A stretch of 64,000 bases of DNA from Cupriavidus nantongensis (GCF_001598055.1 NZ_CP014844.1:1-64000), one strand, 5' to 3'; numbered from the stretch's first letter, positions 1-8,415 are shown. The notes: generated by a model from the sequence alone, not told the origin. Numbers and translations are program-made.

Positions 1-16
1 CTTATCGGTTGTTTGT

Positions 17-28
17 TTGTTAAAGAAC
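17..28 (-). promoter_or_regulatory. boxA-like antitermination element of an rRNA operon leader
   Basis: Read on the minus strand this is GTTCTTTAACAA, the boxA antitermination core. It is followed towards the window edge by the sequence AACCGATAAG, which I recognise as the conserved leader just before 16S rRNA in Burkholderiales. The rRNA genes themselves would lie outside the window to the left. Seen: the motif. Inferred: that an rrn operon follows. Confidence 0.7.
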
Positions 29-238
29 TTCGCCACCCGGCTTTGCCGTTCAGCGCGCTGCGTTGTCTGCAGCAGAGAAACGAGATTATGCGGAGCTTTC
101 TTCGTTTCGTCAACCGTTTGCAGCAATCTTTTTTGCTGCCGCCGGCGCTGCGAACCTCGCTGCGCCGACCTTCCGGCCGACCTCGCAACCGTTGCTGCGC
201 CTGCCTTGCAGGGGCCGCGTTGTGTTGCGAGGGGGCGA

Positions 239-267
239 ATAGTAAGCGAGCGCGGCGGGGTTGGCAA
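239..267 (-). promoter_or_regulatory. Putative rRNA operon promoter
   Basis: On the minus strand TTGCCA (262-267) is followed after exactly 17 bases by TACTAT (239-244), a good sigma-70 promoter pointing to the boxA-like element at 17-28. The stretch 1-436 holds no convincing protein gene; open frames there overlap each other and lack ribosome sites. It is best read as an rrn leader plus the divergent upstream region of the gene at 437. Confidence 0.6.
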
Positions 268-436
268 GCGATTCCACGAAATAATTCGATGACGCCGGAA
301 AGTCCACCCCAATGCGCCCCCCCAATGAACACAGTTTGTCAGCCGCAGCCCCATGATTCATGATCTGGGGCTGGAGCGAACCAGGCACACCGCCGCCGCG
401 GCCCCGCATGGCGGCCAGAGCCGAACCGGGATCCTT

Positions 437-823
437 ATGACCATCAGAATCGTAAGATTGGGTACACCGCGGGCATCTGACGAAGGCCTGCGCGTCGGCA
501 CCGTGCGCCGGCCGCCGCGGGGCGTGCCCAAATCGGAGTTTGCCAGCCGCGACTACTATGATGTCTGGTATCCGGCGCTTTCGCCGTCGCCAGAGCTGGT
601 CGCCCAGGCACTGCACGCGACCGACGATAAACAATGGCGCGCCTTCGTGCGGCATTTCCGCAAAGAAATGGCCGAACCGGACGCCAGCCGCACGCTGGAC
701 CTGCTGGCGGCGCTGTCGCACCAGACCAATTTCTCGGTGGGCTGCTATTGCGAGGACGAAGCGCGTTGCCACCGCTCCGTCTTACGCGAGTTGCTCGCCG
801 AACGCGGGGCCGCGATCGACTGA
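437..823 (+). CDS. DUF488 family protein
   Basis: This is a 128-residue protein of the DUF488 family, whose biochemical role is not established. The sequence shows the usual family landmarks: a basic N-terminal strand, a Y-x-D-V-W-Y-P-x-L-x-P-S-P segment in the first half, and the C-terminal C-x-C-x4-C-H-R cysteine/histidine motif. The ATG at 437 is preferred over an in-frame start at 353 because family homology begins at residue MTIRIVRLG. It stands alone between the putative rRNA promoter and the SpmA/B-like gene 63 bases downstream, with which it may be co-transcribed. Confidence 0.8.
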   Translation: MTIRIVRLGTPRASDEGLRVGTVRRPPRGVPKSEFASRDYYDVWYPALSPSPELVAQALHATDDKQWRAFVRHFRKEMAEPDASRTLDLLAALSHQTNFSVGCYCEDEARCHRSVLRELLAERGAAID

Positions 824-886
824 GTTGCGCGACGTGCCGGGATCTTTCCCGGCTTTATCTTCCCGCTTTCCCGCTTCCCTTTTCCG

Positions 887-2131
887 ATGGCGCTGAACGT
901 AGTCTGGCTCGGCTTTTTCCTGATTTCCTTCTGCGCCGCCTGTGTCCGCGTGGCGCAGGGCGACCTCGCCGTGTTCCCGGCGATGCTGAGCAGCCTGTTC
1001 GACAGCGCCCGCACCGCCTTCGAGATCGCGCTCGGACTGGCCGGGGTAATGAGCCTGTGGCTCGGCATCATGCGCATCGGCGAGCGCGCCGGCGTGGTCG
1101 ACGCCTTCGCCCGGCTGGTGAACCCGCTGCTGCGGCACTTCTTCCCCGGAGTACCCCAGGGCCACCCGGCGCAGGGCGCGATGATGATGAACGTGTCGGC
1201 CAACCTGCTCGGGCTGGACAATGCCGCCACGCCGCTGGGCCTGAATGCGATGCGCGAGCTGCAGACGCTGAACCGGCGCCCGGACGTCGCCACCGACGCG
1301 CAGATCATGTTCATCGTGCTGAACTCTGCCGGGCTGACGCTGATCCCGACTTCGGTCATCGCCATCCGCCAGGCCATCGCGGTCAAGCAGGGGCTGGTCG
1401 GCTTCAACGCCGCCGATATCTTCTTGCCCACGCTGCTGGCCACAGGCGGAGCCTGCCTGGCCGGATTGCTCGCGGTGGCGTGGGTCCAGCGGATCAACCT
1501 GCTGCGGCCAGCAGTGCTGATTACGTTCGGACTGGTGATCGGGTTGCTTGGGGCAATGTTCGCGTGGTTGCAGCATGCGCCGCCCGAGCAGGTCGGCACC
1601 GTGACGGCGCTGGCTGGCGCCGGTTTCATCCTGTCCCTGATCACCCTCTTCCTGATTTGCGGGGCGCTGCGCCGGATCAATGTGTATGAGGCGTTTATCG
1701 ATGGTGCCAAGGAAGGCTTCGGCGTCGCGGTGCAGATCATTCCCTATCTGGTTGCGATCCTGATCGCCATTGGCCTGTTCCGCGCCGCGGGCTGCATGGA
1801 CGTGCTGATGAGCTGGCTGATGCACGGCTTCGCGATGCTGGGCGTCAATACCGATTTTGTCCCGGCGCTGCCGGTCGGGCTGATGAAGATCCTTTCCGGC
1901 GCGGGTGCGCGCGGCTTGATGGTCGACGTGATGACGACCTACGGCGTCGACTCGTTCCAGGGGCGCCTGGCAGCAATCATCCAGGGCTCGACTGAAACGA
2001 CCTTCTATGTGCTGGCGGTCTATTTCGGCAGCATCAATGTGCGCAATACGCGCCATGCGCTTGGCTGTGCGCTGGTTGCGGATGCTGCCGGGATTGTTTG
2101 TGCCGTTGGCGCCGCATACCTTTTCCGCTAA
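887..2131 (+). CDS. SpmA/SpmB-like fused nucleoside recognition (GATE) domain membrane protein
   Basis: A 414-residue polytopic membrane protein that joins a SpmA-like N-terminal half to a SpmB-like C-terminal half, both built on the nucleoside-recognition (GATE) domain. The N half carries the glycine- and asparagine-rich stretch around residues 100-125 (MMNVSANLLGLDNAATPLG) typical of SpmA; the C half carries a second conserved block near residues 325-390 (LPVGLMKILSGAGARG and later G-S-T-E-T-T-F-Y). In Bacillus the separate proteins affect spore core dehydration, but this organism is not a spore former and the transported substrate is unknown. No strong ribosome site is visible before 887. 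The C-terminal stop is followed by a gap holding a small RNA candidate. Confidence 0.8.
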   Translation: MALNVVWLGFFLISFCAACVRVAQGDLAVFPAMLSSLFDSARTAFEIALGLAGVMSLWLGIMRIGERAGVVDAFARLVNPLLRHFFPGVPQGHPAQGAMMMNVSANLLGLDNAATPLGLNAMRELQTLNRRPDVATDAQIMFIVLNSAGLTLIPTSVIAIRQAIAVKQGLVGFNAADIFLPTLLATGGACLAGLLAVAWVQRINLLRPAVLITFGLVIGLLGAMFAWLQHAPPEQVGTVTALAGAGFILSLITLFLICGALRRINVYEAFIDGAKEGFGVAVQIIPYLVAILIAIGLFRAAGCMDVLMSWLMHGFAMLGVNTDFVPALPVGLMKILSGAGARGLMVDVMTTYGVDSFQGRLAAIIQGSTETTFYVLAVYFGSINVRNTRHALGCALVADAAGIVCAVGAAYLFR

Positions 2132-2205
2132 CCGGCCCAAGGCTGCCGATTTGTTGCACCCTTACAACAACAATGTGCACATCGTCGTACATTGACACAT
2201 TGCAC

Positions 2206-2234
2206 TTGGTGCGTCGCAACAAAGCATGTATAGT
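2206..2234 (+). promoter_or_regulatory. Sigma-70 promoter of small RNA candidate
   Basis: TTGGTG (2206-2211) and TATAGT (2229-2234) are separated by exactly 17 bases. Transcription would start near 2241, only about 30 bases before an intrinsic terminator and some 250 bases before the next gene. Confidence 0.6.
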
Positions 2235-2240
2235 GAAGTC

Positions 2241-2299
2241 TGTCTCCTCCACCACCTCGGTGGATTCCAACCCACGCACAACCTGCGTGGGTTTTTTTT
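2241..2299 (+). ncRNA. Candidate short regulatory RNA with anti-Shine-Dalgarno motif
   Basis: A transcript of about 60 nucleotides is predicted between the promoter at 2206-2234 and the intrinsic terminator at 2271-2299. It begins with a pyrimidine-rich segment TGTCTCCTCC (2241-2250), complementary to ribosome binding sites. Next comes a small hairpin with CCACC and GGTGG arms (2249-2263), then the terminator. No open frame of useful size lies inside. The layout recalls CU-rich small RNAs that pair with ribosome sites, but I do not recognise a named family. It could instead be a terminated leader of the DUF1488 gene. Confidence 0.5.
2271..2299 (+). terminator. Intrinsic terminator
   Basis: An 8-base-pair stem (CCCACGCA at 2271-2278 with TGCGTGGG at 2284-2291), a 5-base loop and a run of eight T residues (2292-2299). 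It ends the small RNA candidate. Confidence 0.8.
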
Positions 2300-2497
2300 C
2301 GCCCGTATACGGCCGCTGCCGCGATGGATTTCCGCATCGCAACAACGGGGCGCAAAGGCGAAAGGCGCGGCAGTTCAGCAGGAAATTGGCGACGAAGGGA
2401 AACCTCGTATGGACGGGCCACTTGCCGCGCGGGCTTTACGGAATGCGCACTTGGCCTATATTGATTGGAGACGTCCGCCGCCAGCACGAGGCACGCC

Positions 2498-2776
2498 ATG
2501 CCAGACATCACGTTCCCTCGCAGCCTCCCCACCTACTGTGCAGCCAGCCTGACGCTGTCCTGCCCCGCGACGGTCAACGGCAGTCCCACCTTGTATTCCG
2601 TCACCGCCGAGGCGCTCGAAGCCCATTTCGGCGCGCGCTCACCGCGCGAAGAGGACCTGGTGGCGGCCTTCACTAATAACCGCCAGCGCATCGAGCGCCT
2701 GGCCGAAAGCCTGTTCGAGCTGACCGAGGCGCGCGAAATCGTACTGCGCAGCGGCCACTTCCGCTTTGCAGGCTAG
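2498..2776 (+). CDS. DUF1488 family protein
   Basis: A small 92-residue cytoplasmic protein of the DUF1488 family, unknown function. The family signature is a short beta-rich N half (ITFP...Y...LTLSCPATVNG) followed by a helical tail that contains V-x-A-F-x2-N-R-x2-I and ends near E-I-V-L-R-S-G-H-F. ATG 2498 is chosen because homology begins at MPDITFP; an in-frame start at 2465 would add an unrelated leader. It converges with the universal stress gene, with only 20 bases between the two stop codons. Confidence 0.7.
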   Translation: MPDITFPRSLPTYCAASLTLSCPATVNGSPTLYSVTAEALEAHFGARSPREEDLVAAFTNNRQRIERLAESLFELTEAREIVLRSGHFRFAG

Positions 2777-2789
2777 CGGCAGCTGCCGC
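2776..2789. repeat. Perfect 14-base palindrome between convergent genes
   Basis: GCGGCAGCTGCCGC is fully self-complementary and begins in the last stop codon region of the DUF1488 gene, filling most of the gap before the stop of the universal stress gene at 2797. It may help end both transcripts, though there is no T run. Confidence 0.5.
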
Positions 2790-2796
2790 GGGAGCT

Positions 2797-3267
2797 TCAG
2801 TCCGCTTTCGCTTCGCCGCGCACCAGCAGCACCGGCACGGTGGACTGGCGGATCACCGCCTCGGCAACGCTGCCCAGCACCAGCCGGCGCACGCCGCGGC
2901 GGCCATGCGTGCCGATCACCAGCAGGTCGGCTCCCCATTGGCGCGCGGCCTCATTGATGGAAGCGCCGATGTCCCCAGGCACCGCAGCCGCGGTCACGAG
3001 CTGGGTTTCATGCGTGACACCGGCACCAGCCAGCCGCTGCGCTGCATCCTGCAGCGCGCGCTGCCCGCTTTCCTCGAAGGCTTTCTGCAACTGGCTGGGA
3101 TCGTAGTAGCCGGCGTCGAACATCGGCGTGCCGGTATCGACGACATAGAGCGCCAGCACGGTGGCTGCGCCGGGCGATGCCACGCGAATGGCCTCATTGA
3201 CCGCCAGGTCTGACGTGCTGCTGCCGTCCACCGCTACCACGATCTTGCTGTATGCCGCGCTTGTCAT
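2797..3267 (-). CDS. Universal stress protein UspA family
   Basis: A 156-residue single-domain universal stress protein. The N-terminus (KIVVAVDGS) and the C-terminal nucleotide loop G-x2-G-x9-G-S ([15 protein letters not shown]) are both intact, so this belongs to the ATP-binding class. Start ATG at 3267 has a GGAGGT ribosome site 7 bases upstream, which settles it against longer open frames. It is divergent from paaA across a 204-base region. Family members bind ATP and are induced in starvation or stress; a specific role here is not visible. Confidence 0.9.
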   Translation of the reverse strand: MTSAAYSKIVVAVDGSSTSDLAVNEAIRVASPGAATVLALYVVDTGTPMFDAGYYDPSQLQKAFEESGQRALQDAAQRLAGAGVTHETQLVTAAAVPGDIGASINEAARQWGADLLVIGTHGRRGVRRLVLGSVAEAVIRQSTVPVLLVRGEAKAD

Positions 3268-3390
3268 GAGCGTACCTCCGTCAACGAAAATGGGATGCGG
3301 CGCGGTTGCCGCCTGTCTTGGATAGTACACATCAGGCAAAGCCGGCGTCATGCGCCGACACAAACCCATTGGCAAGCATGTTCGCTTTAA

Positions 3391-3418
3391 TTGACCGACC
3401 GGTCGGCTTATATATAAT
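3391..3418 (+). promoter_or_regulatory. paa operon promoter with TetR-type operator in its spacer
   Basis: TTGACC (3391-3396) and TATAAT (3413-3418) are 16 bases apart and form a near-consensus promoter for paaA. The perfect 12-base palindrome CCGACCGGTCGG (3395-3406) overlaps the -35 box and fills the first part of the spacer. This is the classical layout for repression by a TetR-family protein; the obvious candidate is the paaR-like gene at 8416. Confidence 0.8.
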
Positions 3419-3471
3419 AGGGCCAGCCGCGCCGGACCAGATTGCCGCGGCGCCCCGCCAGAGGAGACGCT

Positions 3472-4491
3472 ATGTACACGCAGAGTCTTGACCTGCCCGG
3501 CCAGCACGCCGATGCAGCGCAGGCCAGCGCGCCCCCCGATGAAGCCGCCCGCCAGGCAGCGTTCGATGCTTGCATGGCTGCCGACGGCAAGATCGAGCCG
3601 CAGGACTGGATGCCGCAGGCCTACCGCAAGACGCTGGTGCGGCAGATCTCGCAGCATGCGCACTCCGAAATCGTCGGCATGCTGCCGGAGGGCAACTGGA
3701 TCAGCCGGGCGCCGTCGCTCAAGCGCAAGGCGATCCTGCTGGCCAAGGTGCAGGATGAAGGCGGCCACGGCCTCTACCTGTATTCGGCGGCCGAGACCCT
3801 GGACGCCTCGCGCGACGAGCTGGTCGATGCGCTGCACAGCGGCAAGGCCAAGTATTCGTCGATCTTCAATTACCCGACGCTGACCTGGGCCGACGTCGGG
3901 GTGATCGGCTGGCTGGTCGACGGCGCCGCGATCATGAACCAGATTCCGTTGTGCCGCTGCTCGTACGGGCCGTATGCGCGCGCCATGATCCGCATCTGCA
4001 AGGAAGAGTCGTTCCACCAGCGCCAGGGCTTCGACGCGCTGCTGGCCATGATGCGCGGCACTGACGCGCAGCGCGAGATGGTGCAGGACGCGGTCAACCG
4101 CTGGTGGTTCCCGGTGCTGATGATGTTCGGCCCGCCCGATGCGGCCTCGACCAACAGCGCCCAGACCATGGCCTGGGGCATCAAGCGCATCTCCAACGAC
4201 GACTTGCGCCAGAAGTTCGTCGACGCCACCGTCGAGCAGGCGCGCGTGCTCGGCGTGACCCTGCCTGACCCCGGCCTGCAATGGAATGCCGAGCGCGGCC
4301 ATTACGACTACAGCCCGCTCGACTGGGATGAGTTCTGGCGTGTCATCAACGGCGACGGCCCGTGCAACAAGGAACGCCTGGCCACCCGCGTGAAGGCGCA
4401 CGAGGACGGCGCCTGGGTGCGCGAAGCCGCGCTGGCGCACGCCGCCAAGCTGGCCGAACGCGAATCCGGCGCCGCCCGCGCCGCCGCCTGA
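3472..4491 (+). CDS. paaA: Phenylacetyl-CoA 1,2-epoxidase catalytic subunit PaaA
   Basis: PaaA (339 residues) is the diiron catalytic subunit of the multicomponent oxygenase that epoxidises the aromatic ring of phenylacetyl-CoA in aerobic phenylacetate breakdown. The ferritin-like fold carries two E-x2-H iron ligand motifs, DEGGH near residue 99 and EESFH near residue 180. The ATG at 3472 follows the ribosome site GAGGAG closely. It is first in the paaABCDE operon; 26 bases separate it from paaB. Control is probably by the palindrome in its promoter. Length and motifs match the family well. Confidence 0.96.
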   Translation: MYTQSLDLPGQHADAAQASAPPDEAARQAAFDACMAADGKIEPQDWMPQAYRKTLVRQISQHAHSEIVGMLPEGNWISRAPSLKRKAILLAKVQDEGGHGLYLYSAAETLDASRDELVDALHSGKAKYSSIFNYPTLTWADVGVIGWLVDGAAIMNQIPLCRCSYGPYARAMIRICKEESFHQRQGFDALLAMMRGTDAQREMVQDAVNRWWFPVLMMFGPPDAASTNSAQTMAWGIKRISNDDLRQKFVDATVEQARVLGVTLPDPGLQWNAERGHYDYSPLDWDEFWRVINGDGPCNKERLATRVKAHEDGAWVREAALAHAAKLAERESGAARAAA

Positions 4492-4517
4492 CCCCTGACC
4501 TCGCCGAGGAGACCACG

Positions 4518-4805
4518 ATGCAACGCAAGGAATGGCCGCTGTGGGAAGTGTTCGTGCGCAGCAAGCAGGGCCTGGAACACAAGCATTGCGGCAGCCTGCA
4601 CGCCGCCGACGCGCAGCAGGCGCTGCACATGGCGCGCGACGTCTATACGCGGCGCCAGGAAGGCGTGTCGATCTGGGTGGTGCCGTCCGCGGCCATCACC
4701 GCGAGCGTGCCGGAAGAAAAGCCGGAGCTGTTCGACCCGATGGCCGACAAGATCTACCGGCACCCGACGTTCTACCAGCTGCCCGACGAAGTCAACCACA
4801 TGTAA
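4518..4805 (+). CDS. paaB: Phenylacetyl-CoA epoxidase subunit PaaB
   Basis: PaaB (95 residues) is a small structural subunit of the phenylacetyl-CoA epoxidase, bridging PaaAC heterodimers. The sequence starts with the family pattern W-P-L-W-E-V-F-V-R and ends with a K-I-Y-R-H-P-x-F-Y-x-L-P segment. The ATG at 4518 has the ribosome site GAGGAG 7 bases before it. It lies between paaA and paaC with short gaps, in one operon. Confidence 0.95.
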   Translation: MQRKEWPLWEVFVRSKQGLEHKHCGSLHAADAQQALHMARDVYTRRQEGVSIWVVPSAAITASVPEEKPELFDPMADKIYRHPTFYQLPDEVNHM

Positions 4806-4814
4806 GGCCGTACG

Positions 4815-5666
4815 ATGACCGCGTCCCCACAGCCTGCCGTGCCTGCCTTGCTCGATCACCTGCCGCCGGCGCGCACCGCCGCGCTGCGCTACGTGCTGCG
4901 CCTGGCCGACAACGCCCTGATCCTCGGCCAGCGCAATGCCGAATGGTGCGGCCATGGGCCAGTGCTGGAAGAAGACATCGCGCTGGCCAATATCAGCCTC
5001 GACCTGATTGGCCAGGCGCGACTGCTGTATGGCCGCGCCGGCGAACTCGAGGGCGAGCTGACCGGCCTGCCCCGCCATGAAGATGACTACGCCTACTGGC
5101 GCGCGGAGCGCGAGTTCCGCAACTGGACGCTGCTGGAACTGCCGCATCGCGGCCCGCTGGCCGGCAACGCGGCCGCCGAACGCGACTACGCCGTCACCAT
5201 CGTGCGCAACTTCCTGTACAGCGCGCTGATGGTCGAGCTGTGGCAGGCCTTGCACGCCAGCCGGGACGAACAGCTGGCCGCGATCGCCGCCAAGGCGATC
5301 AAGGAGGCGCGCTATCACCTGCACCACGCGGCCGGCTGGATGGTGCGGCTGGGCGACGGCACCGAGGCTTCGCACGCGCGCATGCAGCGCGCGCTGGAGC
5401 ACTTGCTGCCGTACATGAACGAGTGTTTTGCGGAAGACGCGGTCGAAAGCGAGGCCGCCGCGCAGGGCATCGGCGTGGTCACCGCCACGCTGCGGCCGGC
5501 CTGGGACGCCACCGTCGCCGAGACGCTGCAGGCGGCCACGTTGGCCTTGCCGCCAGCCACCGGCTTTGTCTCGGCCGGCAAGCACGGCGTGCATTCGGAA
5601 CACATGAGCTACCTGCTGGGCGAGATGCAGGGGCTGGCGCGAGCCCATCCGGGCGCGCAGTGGTGA
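4815..5666 (+). CDS. paaC: Phenylacetyl-CoA epoxidase subunit PaaC
   Basis: PaaC (283 residues) is the ferritin-fold partner of PaaA in the epoxidase. It keeps the helical-bundle signature (LADNALILGQRNAEWCGHGP near residues 30-50 and KEARYHLHHAAGW in the middle) but is known from the family to be the structural, non-catalytic half. It begins 9 bases after paaB. The gap to paaD (55 bases) contains an 18-base near-palindrome not seen at the other junctions. Confidence 0.95.
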   Translation: MTASPQPAVPALLDHLPPARTAALRYVLRLADNALILGQRNAEWCGHGPVLEEDIALANISLDLIGQARLLYGRAGELEGELTGLPRHEDDYAYWRAEREFRNWTLLELPHRGPLAGNAAAERDYAVTIVRNFLYSALMVELWQALHASRDEQLAAIAAKAIKEARYHLHHAAGWMVRLGDGTEASHARMQRALEHLLPYMNECFAEDAVESEAAAQGIGVVTATLRPAWDATVAETLQAATLALPPATGFVSAGKHGVHSEHMSYLLGEMQGLARAHPGAQW

Positions 5667-5670
5667 GCAC

Positions 5671-5688
5671 ACTAGTAAGCTTACTGGT
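5671..5688. repeat. 18-base near-perfect palindrome between paaC and paaD
   Basis: ACTAGTAAGCTTACTGGT is self-complementary except for one pair. It is flanked by a short direct repeat (TGGTGAGC at about 5661 and again at about 5685). It lies after the paaC stop and before the paaD start in an otherwise tightly packed operon. Confidence 0.6.
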
Positions 5689-5721
5689 GAGCGCACGCTT
5701 CAGTCCAAAGGCTTGATCCAC

Positions 5722-6291
5722 ATGAACGTCACTGCCCTTCCGTCCCATCACGTGGACAACGCAGGCGCCACCGACGCGCGCGTCGCGCGCGCGTGGGCGG
5801 CGCTCGAGGCGGTGCCGGACCCGGAGATCCCGGTGGTGTCGATCCGCGAGCTGGGCATCCTGCGCGAGGTCGTGGCCGCGCCGGACGGGGTGCTGGAGAT
5901 CGTCATCACGCCCACCTACTCCGGCTGCCCGGCGATGTCGCAGATCGGTGAGGACATCGGCCAGGCGCTGGACCGCGCCGGGCTGGCGCCGTGGCGCATC
6001 CGCACCGTGCTGGCGCCGGCCTGGACCACGGACTGGATCACGCCGGCCGCGCGCGAGCGGCTGCGCGCGTTCGGCATCGCGCCGCCGGGACCGTGCAGTG
6101 CGCCGGCCGGGACGCAGCCGCTGCGCTTCGTGCCGCGCGCCGCGCGCGCCGGCGCGCCCGATGCCGTGGCCTGCCCGCGCTGCGGCAGCGTCCATACGCA
6201 GGAGATCTCGCGCTTTGCCTCGACCGCCTGCAAGGCGCTGTACCGGTGCCTGGACTGCCGCGAGCCGTTCGACTATTTCAAACCCTACTGA
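5722..6291 (+). CDS. paaD: Phenylacetate pathway protein PaaD (DUF59/MIP18 type)
   Basis: PaaD (189 residues, also called PaaJ) helps mature or maintain the epoxidase and belongs to the DUF59 iron-sulfur assembly group. The N-terminal domain carries V-x-D-P-E-I-P-V-V-S-I-x-E-L-G-I and the T-x-T-Y-S-G-C-P cysteine motif; the C-terminus has a zinc-ribbon pair, CPRCGS and CLDCREPFDYFKPY. The ATG at 5722 is preferred; a TTG three codons earlier at 5713 is possible. It lies between paaC and paaE in the same operon. Confidence 0.93.
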   Translation: MNVTALPSHHVDNAGATDARVARAWAALEAVPDPEIPVVSIRELGILREVVAAPDGVLEIVITPTYSGCPAMSQIGEDIGQALDRAGLAPWRIRTVLAPAWTTDWITPAARERLRAFGIAPPGPCSAPAGTQPLRFVPRAARAGAPDAVACPRCGSVHTQEISRFASTACKALYRCLDCREPFDYFKPY

Positions 6292-6315
6292 GCCCCCGGG
6301 CCGAGCCAGGCTGCC

Positions 6316-7413
6316 ATGACTCCACAGTTCCACCCGCTGCGCGTGGCGCAGGTGCGCCCCGAGACCGCCGACACCATCTCGATCGCGTTCGAGGTTCCGG
6401 ACGCGCTGCGCGAGGCCTACCGCTTCACGCAAGGGCAGTTCCTGACGCTGAGGGCGCCGGTCGACGGCAAGGACCTGCGGCGCTCCTACTCGATCTGCTC
6501 GGCGGTGCAGGACTACGACGCGCACGGCGAATTGCGTGTGGCGGTCAAGCTGGTGGAGGACGGGTTGTTTTCAAGCCATCTGCACGATTCCATCGCCCCC
6601 GGGCAGGTCATCGATGTGATGACGCCCGACGGGCGCTTCCACGTGCCGCTCGACGCCAAGGCCGCGCGCCACTACGTCGCCTTCGCCGCCGGCAGCGGCA
6701 TCACGCCGGTGCTGTCGCTGGTCCGCACCACGCTGCAGGCCGAGCCGCACAGCCGCTTCACGCTGGTCTACGGCAACCGCAATGTCGACAGCATCATCTT
6801 TTCCGAAGCGCTGGAGGACCTGAAGAACCAGTACCTGGCGCGCTTCACGCTCTACCACGTGCTGTCGCGCCAGCCGCAGGAGGTCGACCTGCTGCACGGC
6901 CGGCTCGACCACGCGCGCGTGAGCGCCTTCCTGCAGACGCTGATCCCGGTCGACGATATCGACGCGGCCTTTGTCTGCGGCCCGGCCTCGATGATCGACG
7001 AGGTCGAGGCGGCGCTGCGCGATGCGGGCCTGGACCCGCACCGCATCCACGCCGAGCGCTTCGGGGTGCCGCTGGCACCGACCCGGCGCAAGCCGGCCGC
7101 CGCCCATGCCGCGCCCGCGGACCATGCCGGCACGGCCGAGCTGGTGGTAGTGCTCGATGGCAAGCAGCACAGCATGCGCCTGCCGCTGGAGGACGCCAAC
7201 GTGCTCGACACCGCGCTGGCCGCCGGGCTGGACCTGCCCTACGCCTGCAAGGGCGGCGTCTGTTGCACCTGCCGCGCCAAGGTGCTGGAAGGCAAGGTGG
7301 AGATGGAAAAGAACTACACGCTCGAGCCCTGGGAGATGGACAAGGGCTTCGTGCTCACCTGCCAGGCACGCGCGCTGACGCCGCGGGTGGTGGTCAGCTA
7401 CGACGAACGCTGA
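6316..7413 (+). CDS. paaE: Phenylacetyl-CoA epoxidase reductase PaaE
   Basis: PaaE (365 residues, also called PaaK) passes electrons from NADPH to the PaaABC oxygenase. It has an N-terminal FAD domain (R-R-S-Y-S-I-C near residue 55), a nucleotide domain (F-A-A-G-S-G-I-T-P near residue 120) and a C-terminal plant-type [2Fe-2S] ferredoxin with C-x4-C-x2-C (CKGGVCCTC) and a distant fourth cysteine (L-T-C-Q-A). It ends the epoxidase operon; a 198-base gap follows before the DUF1835 gene. Confidence 0.95.
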   Translation: MTPQFHPLRVAQVRPETADTISIAFEVPDALREAYRFTQGQFLTLRAPVDGKDLRRSYSICSAVQDYDAHGELRVAVKLVEDGLFSSHLHDSIAPGQVIDVMTPDGRFHVPLDAKAARHYVAFAAGSGITPVLSLVRTTLQAEPHSRFTLVYGNRNVDSIIFSEALEDLKNQYLARFTLYHVLSRQPQEVDLLHGRLDHARVSAFLQTLIPVDDIDAAFVCGPASMIDEVEAALRDAGLDPHRIHAERFGVPLAPTRRKPAAAHAAPADHAGTAELVVVLDGKQHSMRLPLEDANVLDTALAAGLDLPYACKGGVCCTCRAKVLEGKVEMEKNYTLEPWEMDKGFVLTCQARALTPRVVVSYDER

Positions 7414-7559
7414 TCCCGGCGCGCCGCCGCGCGTGCGTCGTCAGACAATCGCCGACATTGGCCAGCACAGGCCGTGACTACAATGGCGGCAGGCGGCGCC
7501 CTGCTGGCGCGATGCTTGCAGGCGGGTGATCGGGCGCGCGGTGCGGAAAGCTGTCGCGC

Positions 7560-7575
7560 CGCCGCCGCGGCGGCG
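7560..7575. repeat. GC palindrome downstream of paaE
   Basis: CGCCGCCGCGGCGGCG is perfectly self-complementary and lies in the 7414-7610 gap. The gap also contains TACAAT-like boxes (about 7478 and 7599) that may drive the DUF1835 gene. No T run follows, so it is not a standard intrinsic terminator. Confidence 0.4.
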
Positions 7576-7610
7576 CCAGCGAACCGCCCCACCCATATAC
7601 AATCACGGCC

Positions 7611-8405
7611 ATGCAATATATCCACGTCGTCAACGGTGATGTAGCAGGCACGACCCTGCGCCAGGCGCTGGCCCAGGCGGCGCGGCCGGATCCTGTGGTG
7701 GTGCTGCGCGACGATCTCGCGGTCGGTCCGCTGGCGGACATCGACAGCACCGGGATGATCCGCTCCGGCTTCTGGCAGCGCGTCGCCCCGCACACCGACA
7801 TCGACTTCGCCGCCGAGATGCGCCAGGCGCTGGACCAGCTGCTGGCGCTGCGGCAGGACGACATGGAAGTGGCGATCTGGCACGGCCAGAGCGCGGCGGA
7901 CCAGCTGATGCTGCGCCGGGTGGTGTTCCACCTGTACCAGGCGCCGCAGCGGATCAACGAGGTCGCAATGGACCTGCGCGAACTGGAAATGCCCGCGCAG
8001 GGCAACCTGGCGGCGATCGGCATGTACTCGCCGGCGCGGCTGGCGCGCCGCTTCTCCACCATCGCGCCGGTCTCGGTGCTGCGGCTGGGGCGCCTGGGCT
8101 ACGAGTGGCAGCAGAACGTCAAGGAAAACGCCGACGTACGGCTGTGGAAGGGCAACACGCTGGTGCCGGCGGCCTACCGCACCATCGACGACATCATCAT
8201 GGAACGCGCCCCGGCCGACTGGACCCCCGCGGCACAGGTGGTCGGCAGCGTGATGGGCGCGATCGAGGGCCTGCTGGCCAGCGACTGGTTCGTGTTCTGG
8301 CGCTGCCGCGAACTGATCGCCATGGGCCAGCTGGTGCTGCGCGGCAACGCCGACTCGCTCGATACCTGTGAGCTGCGCCGCCATGCCGGCGGCGGGGGCG
8401 AATAA
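7611..8405 (+). CDS. DUF1835 domain protein
   Basis: A 264-residue cytoplasmic protein with an N-terminal DUF1835 domain (H-V-V-N-G-D-V-A-G-T-T-L-R followed by a D-D-L-A-V-G-P-L motif near residues 36-44). The DUF1835 family has no firm function. The C half has W-x-G-x-S-A-A-D near residue 91 and an R-L-A-R-R-F segment. Its stop lies 10 bases before the start of the paaR-like gene, so the two are almost surely co-transcribed; whether it acts in phenylacetate control is unknown. Confidence 0.8.
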   Translation: MQYIHVVNGDVAGTTLRQALAQAARPDPVVVLRDDLAVGPLADIDSTGMIRSGFWQRVAPHTDIDFAAEMRQALDQLLALRQDDMEVAIWHGQSAADQLMLRRVVFHLYQAPQRINEVAMDLRELEMPAQGNLAAIGMYSPARLARRFSTIAPVSVLRLGRLGYEWQQNVKENADVRLWKGNTLVPAAYRTIDDIIMERAPADWTPAAQVVGSVMGAIEGLLASDWFVFWRCRELIAMGQLVLRGNADSLDTCELRRHAGGGGE

Positions 8406-8415
8406 ACAAGAATAT

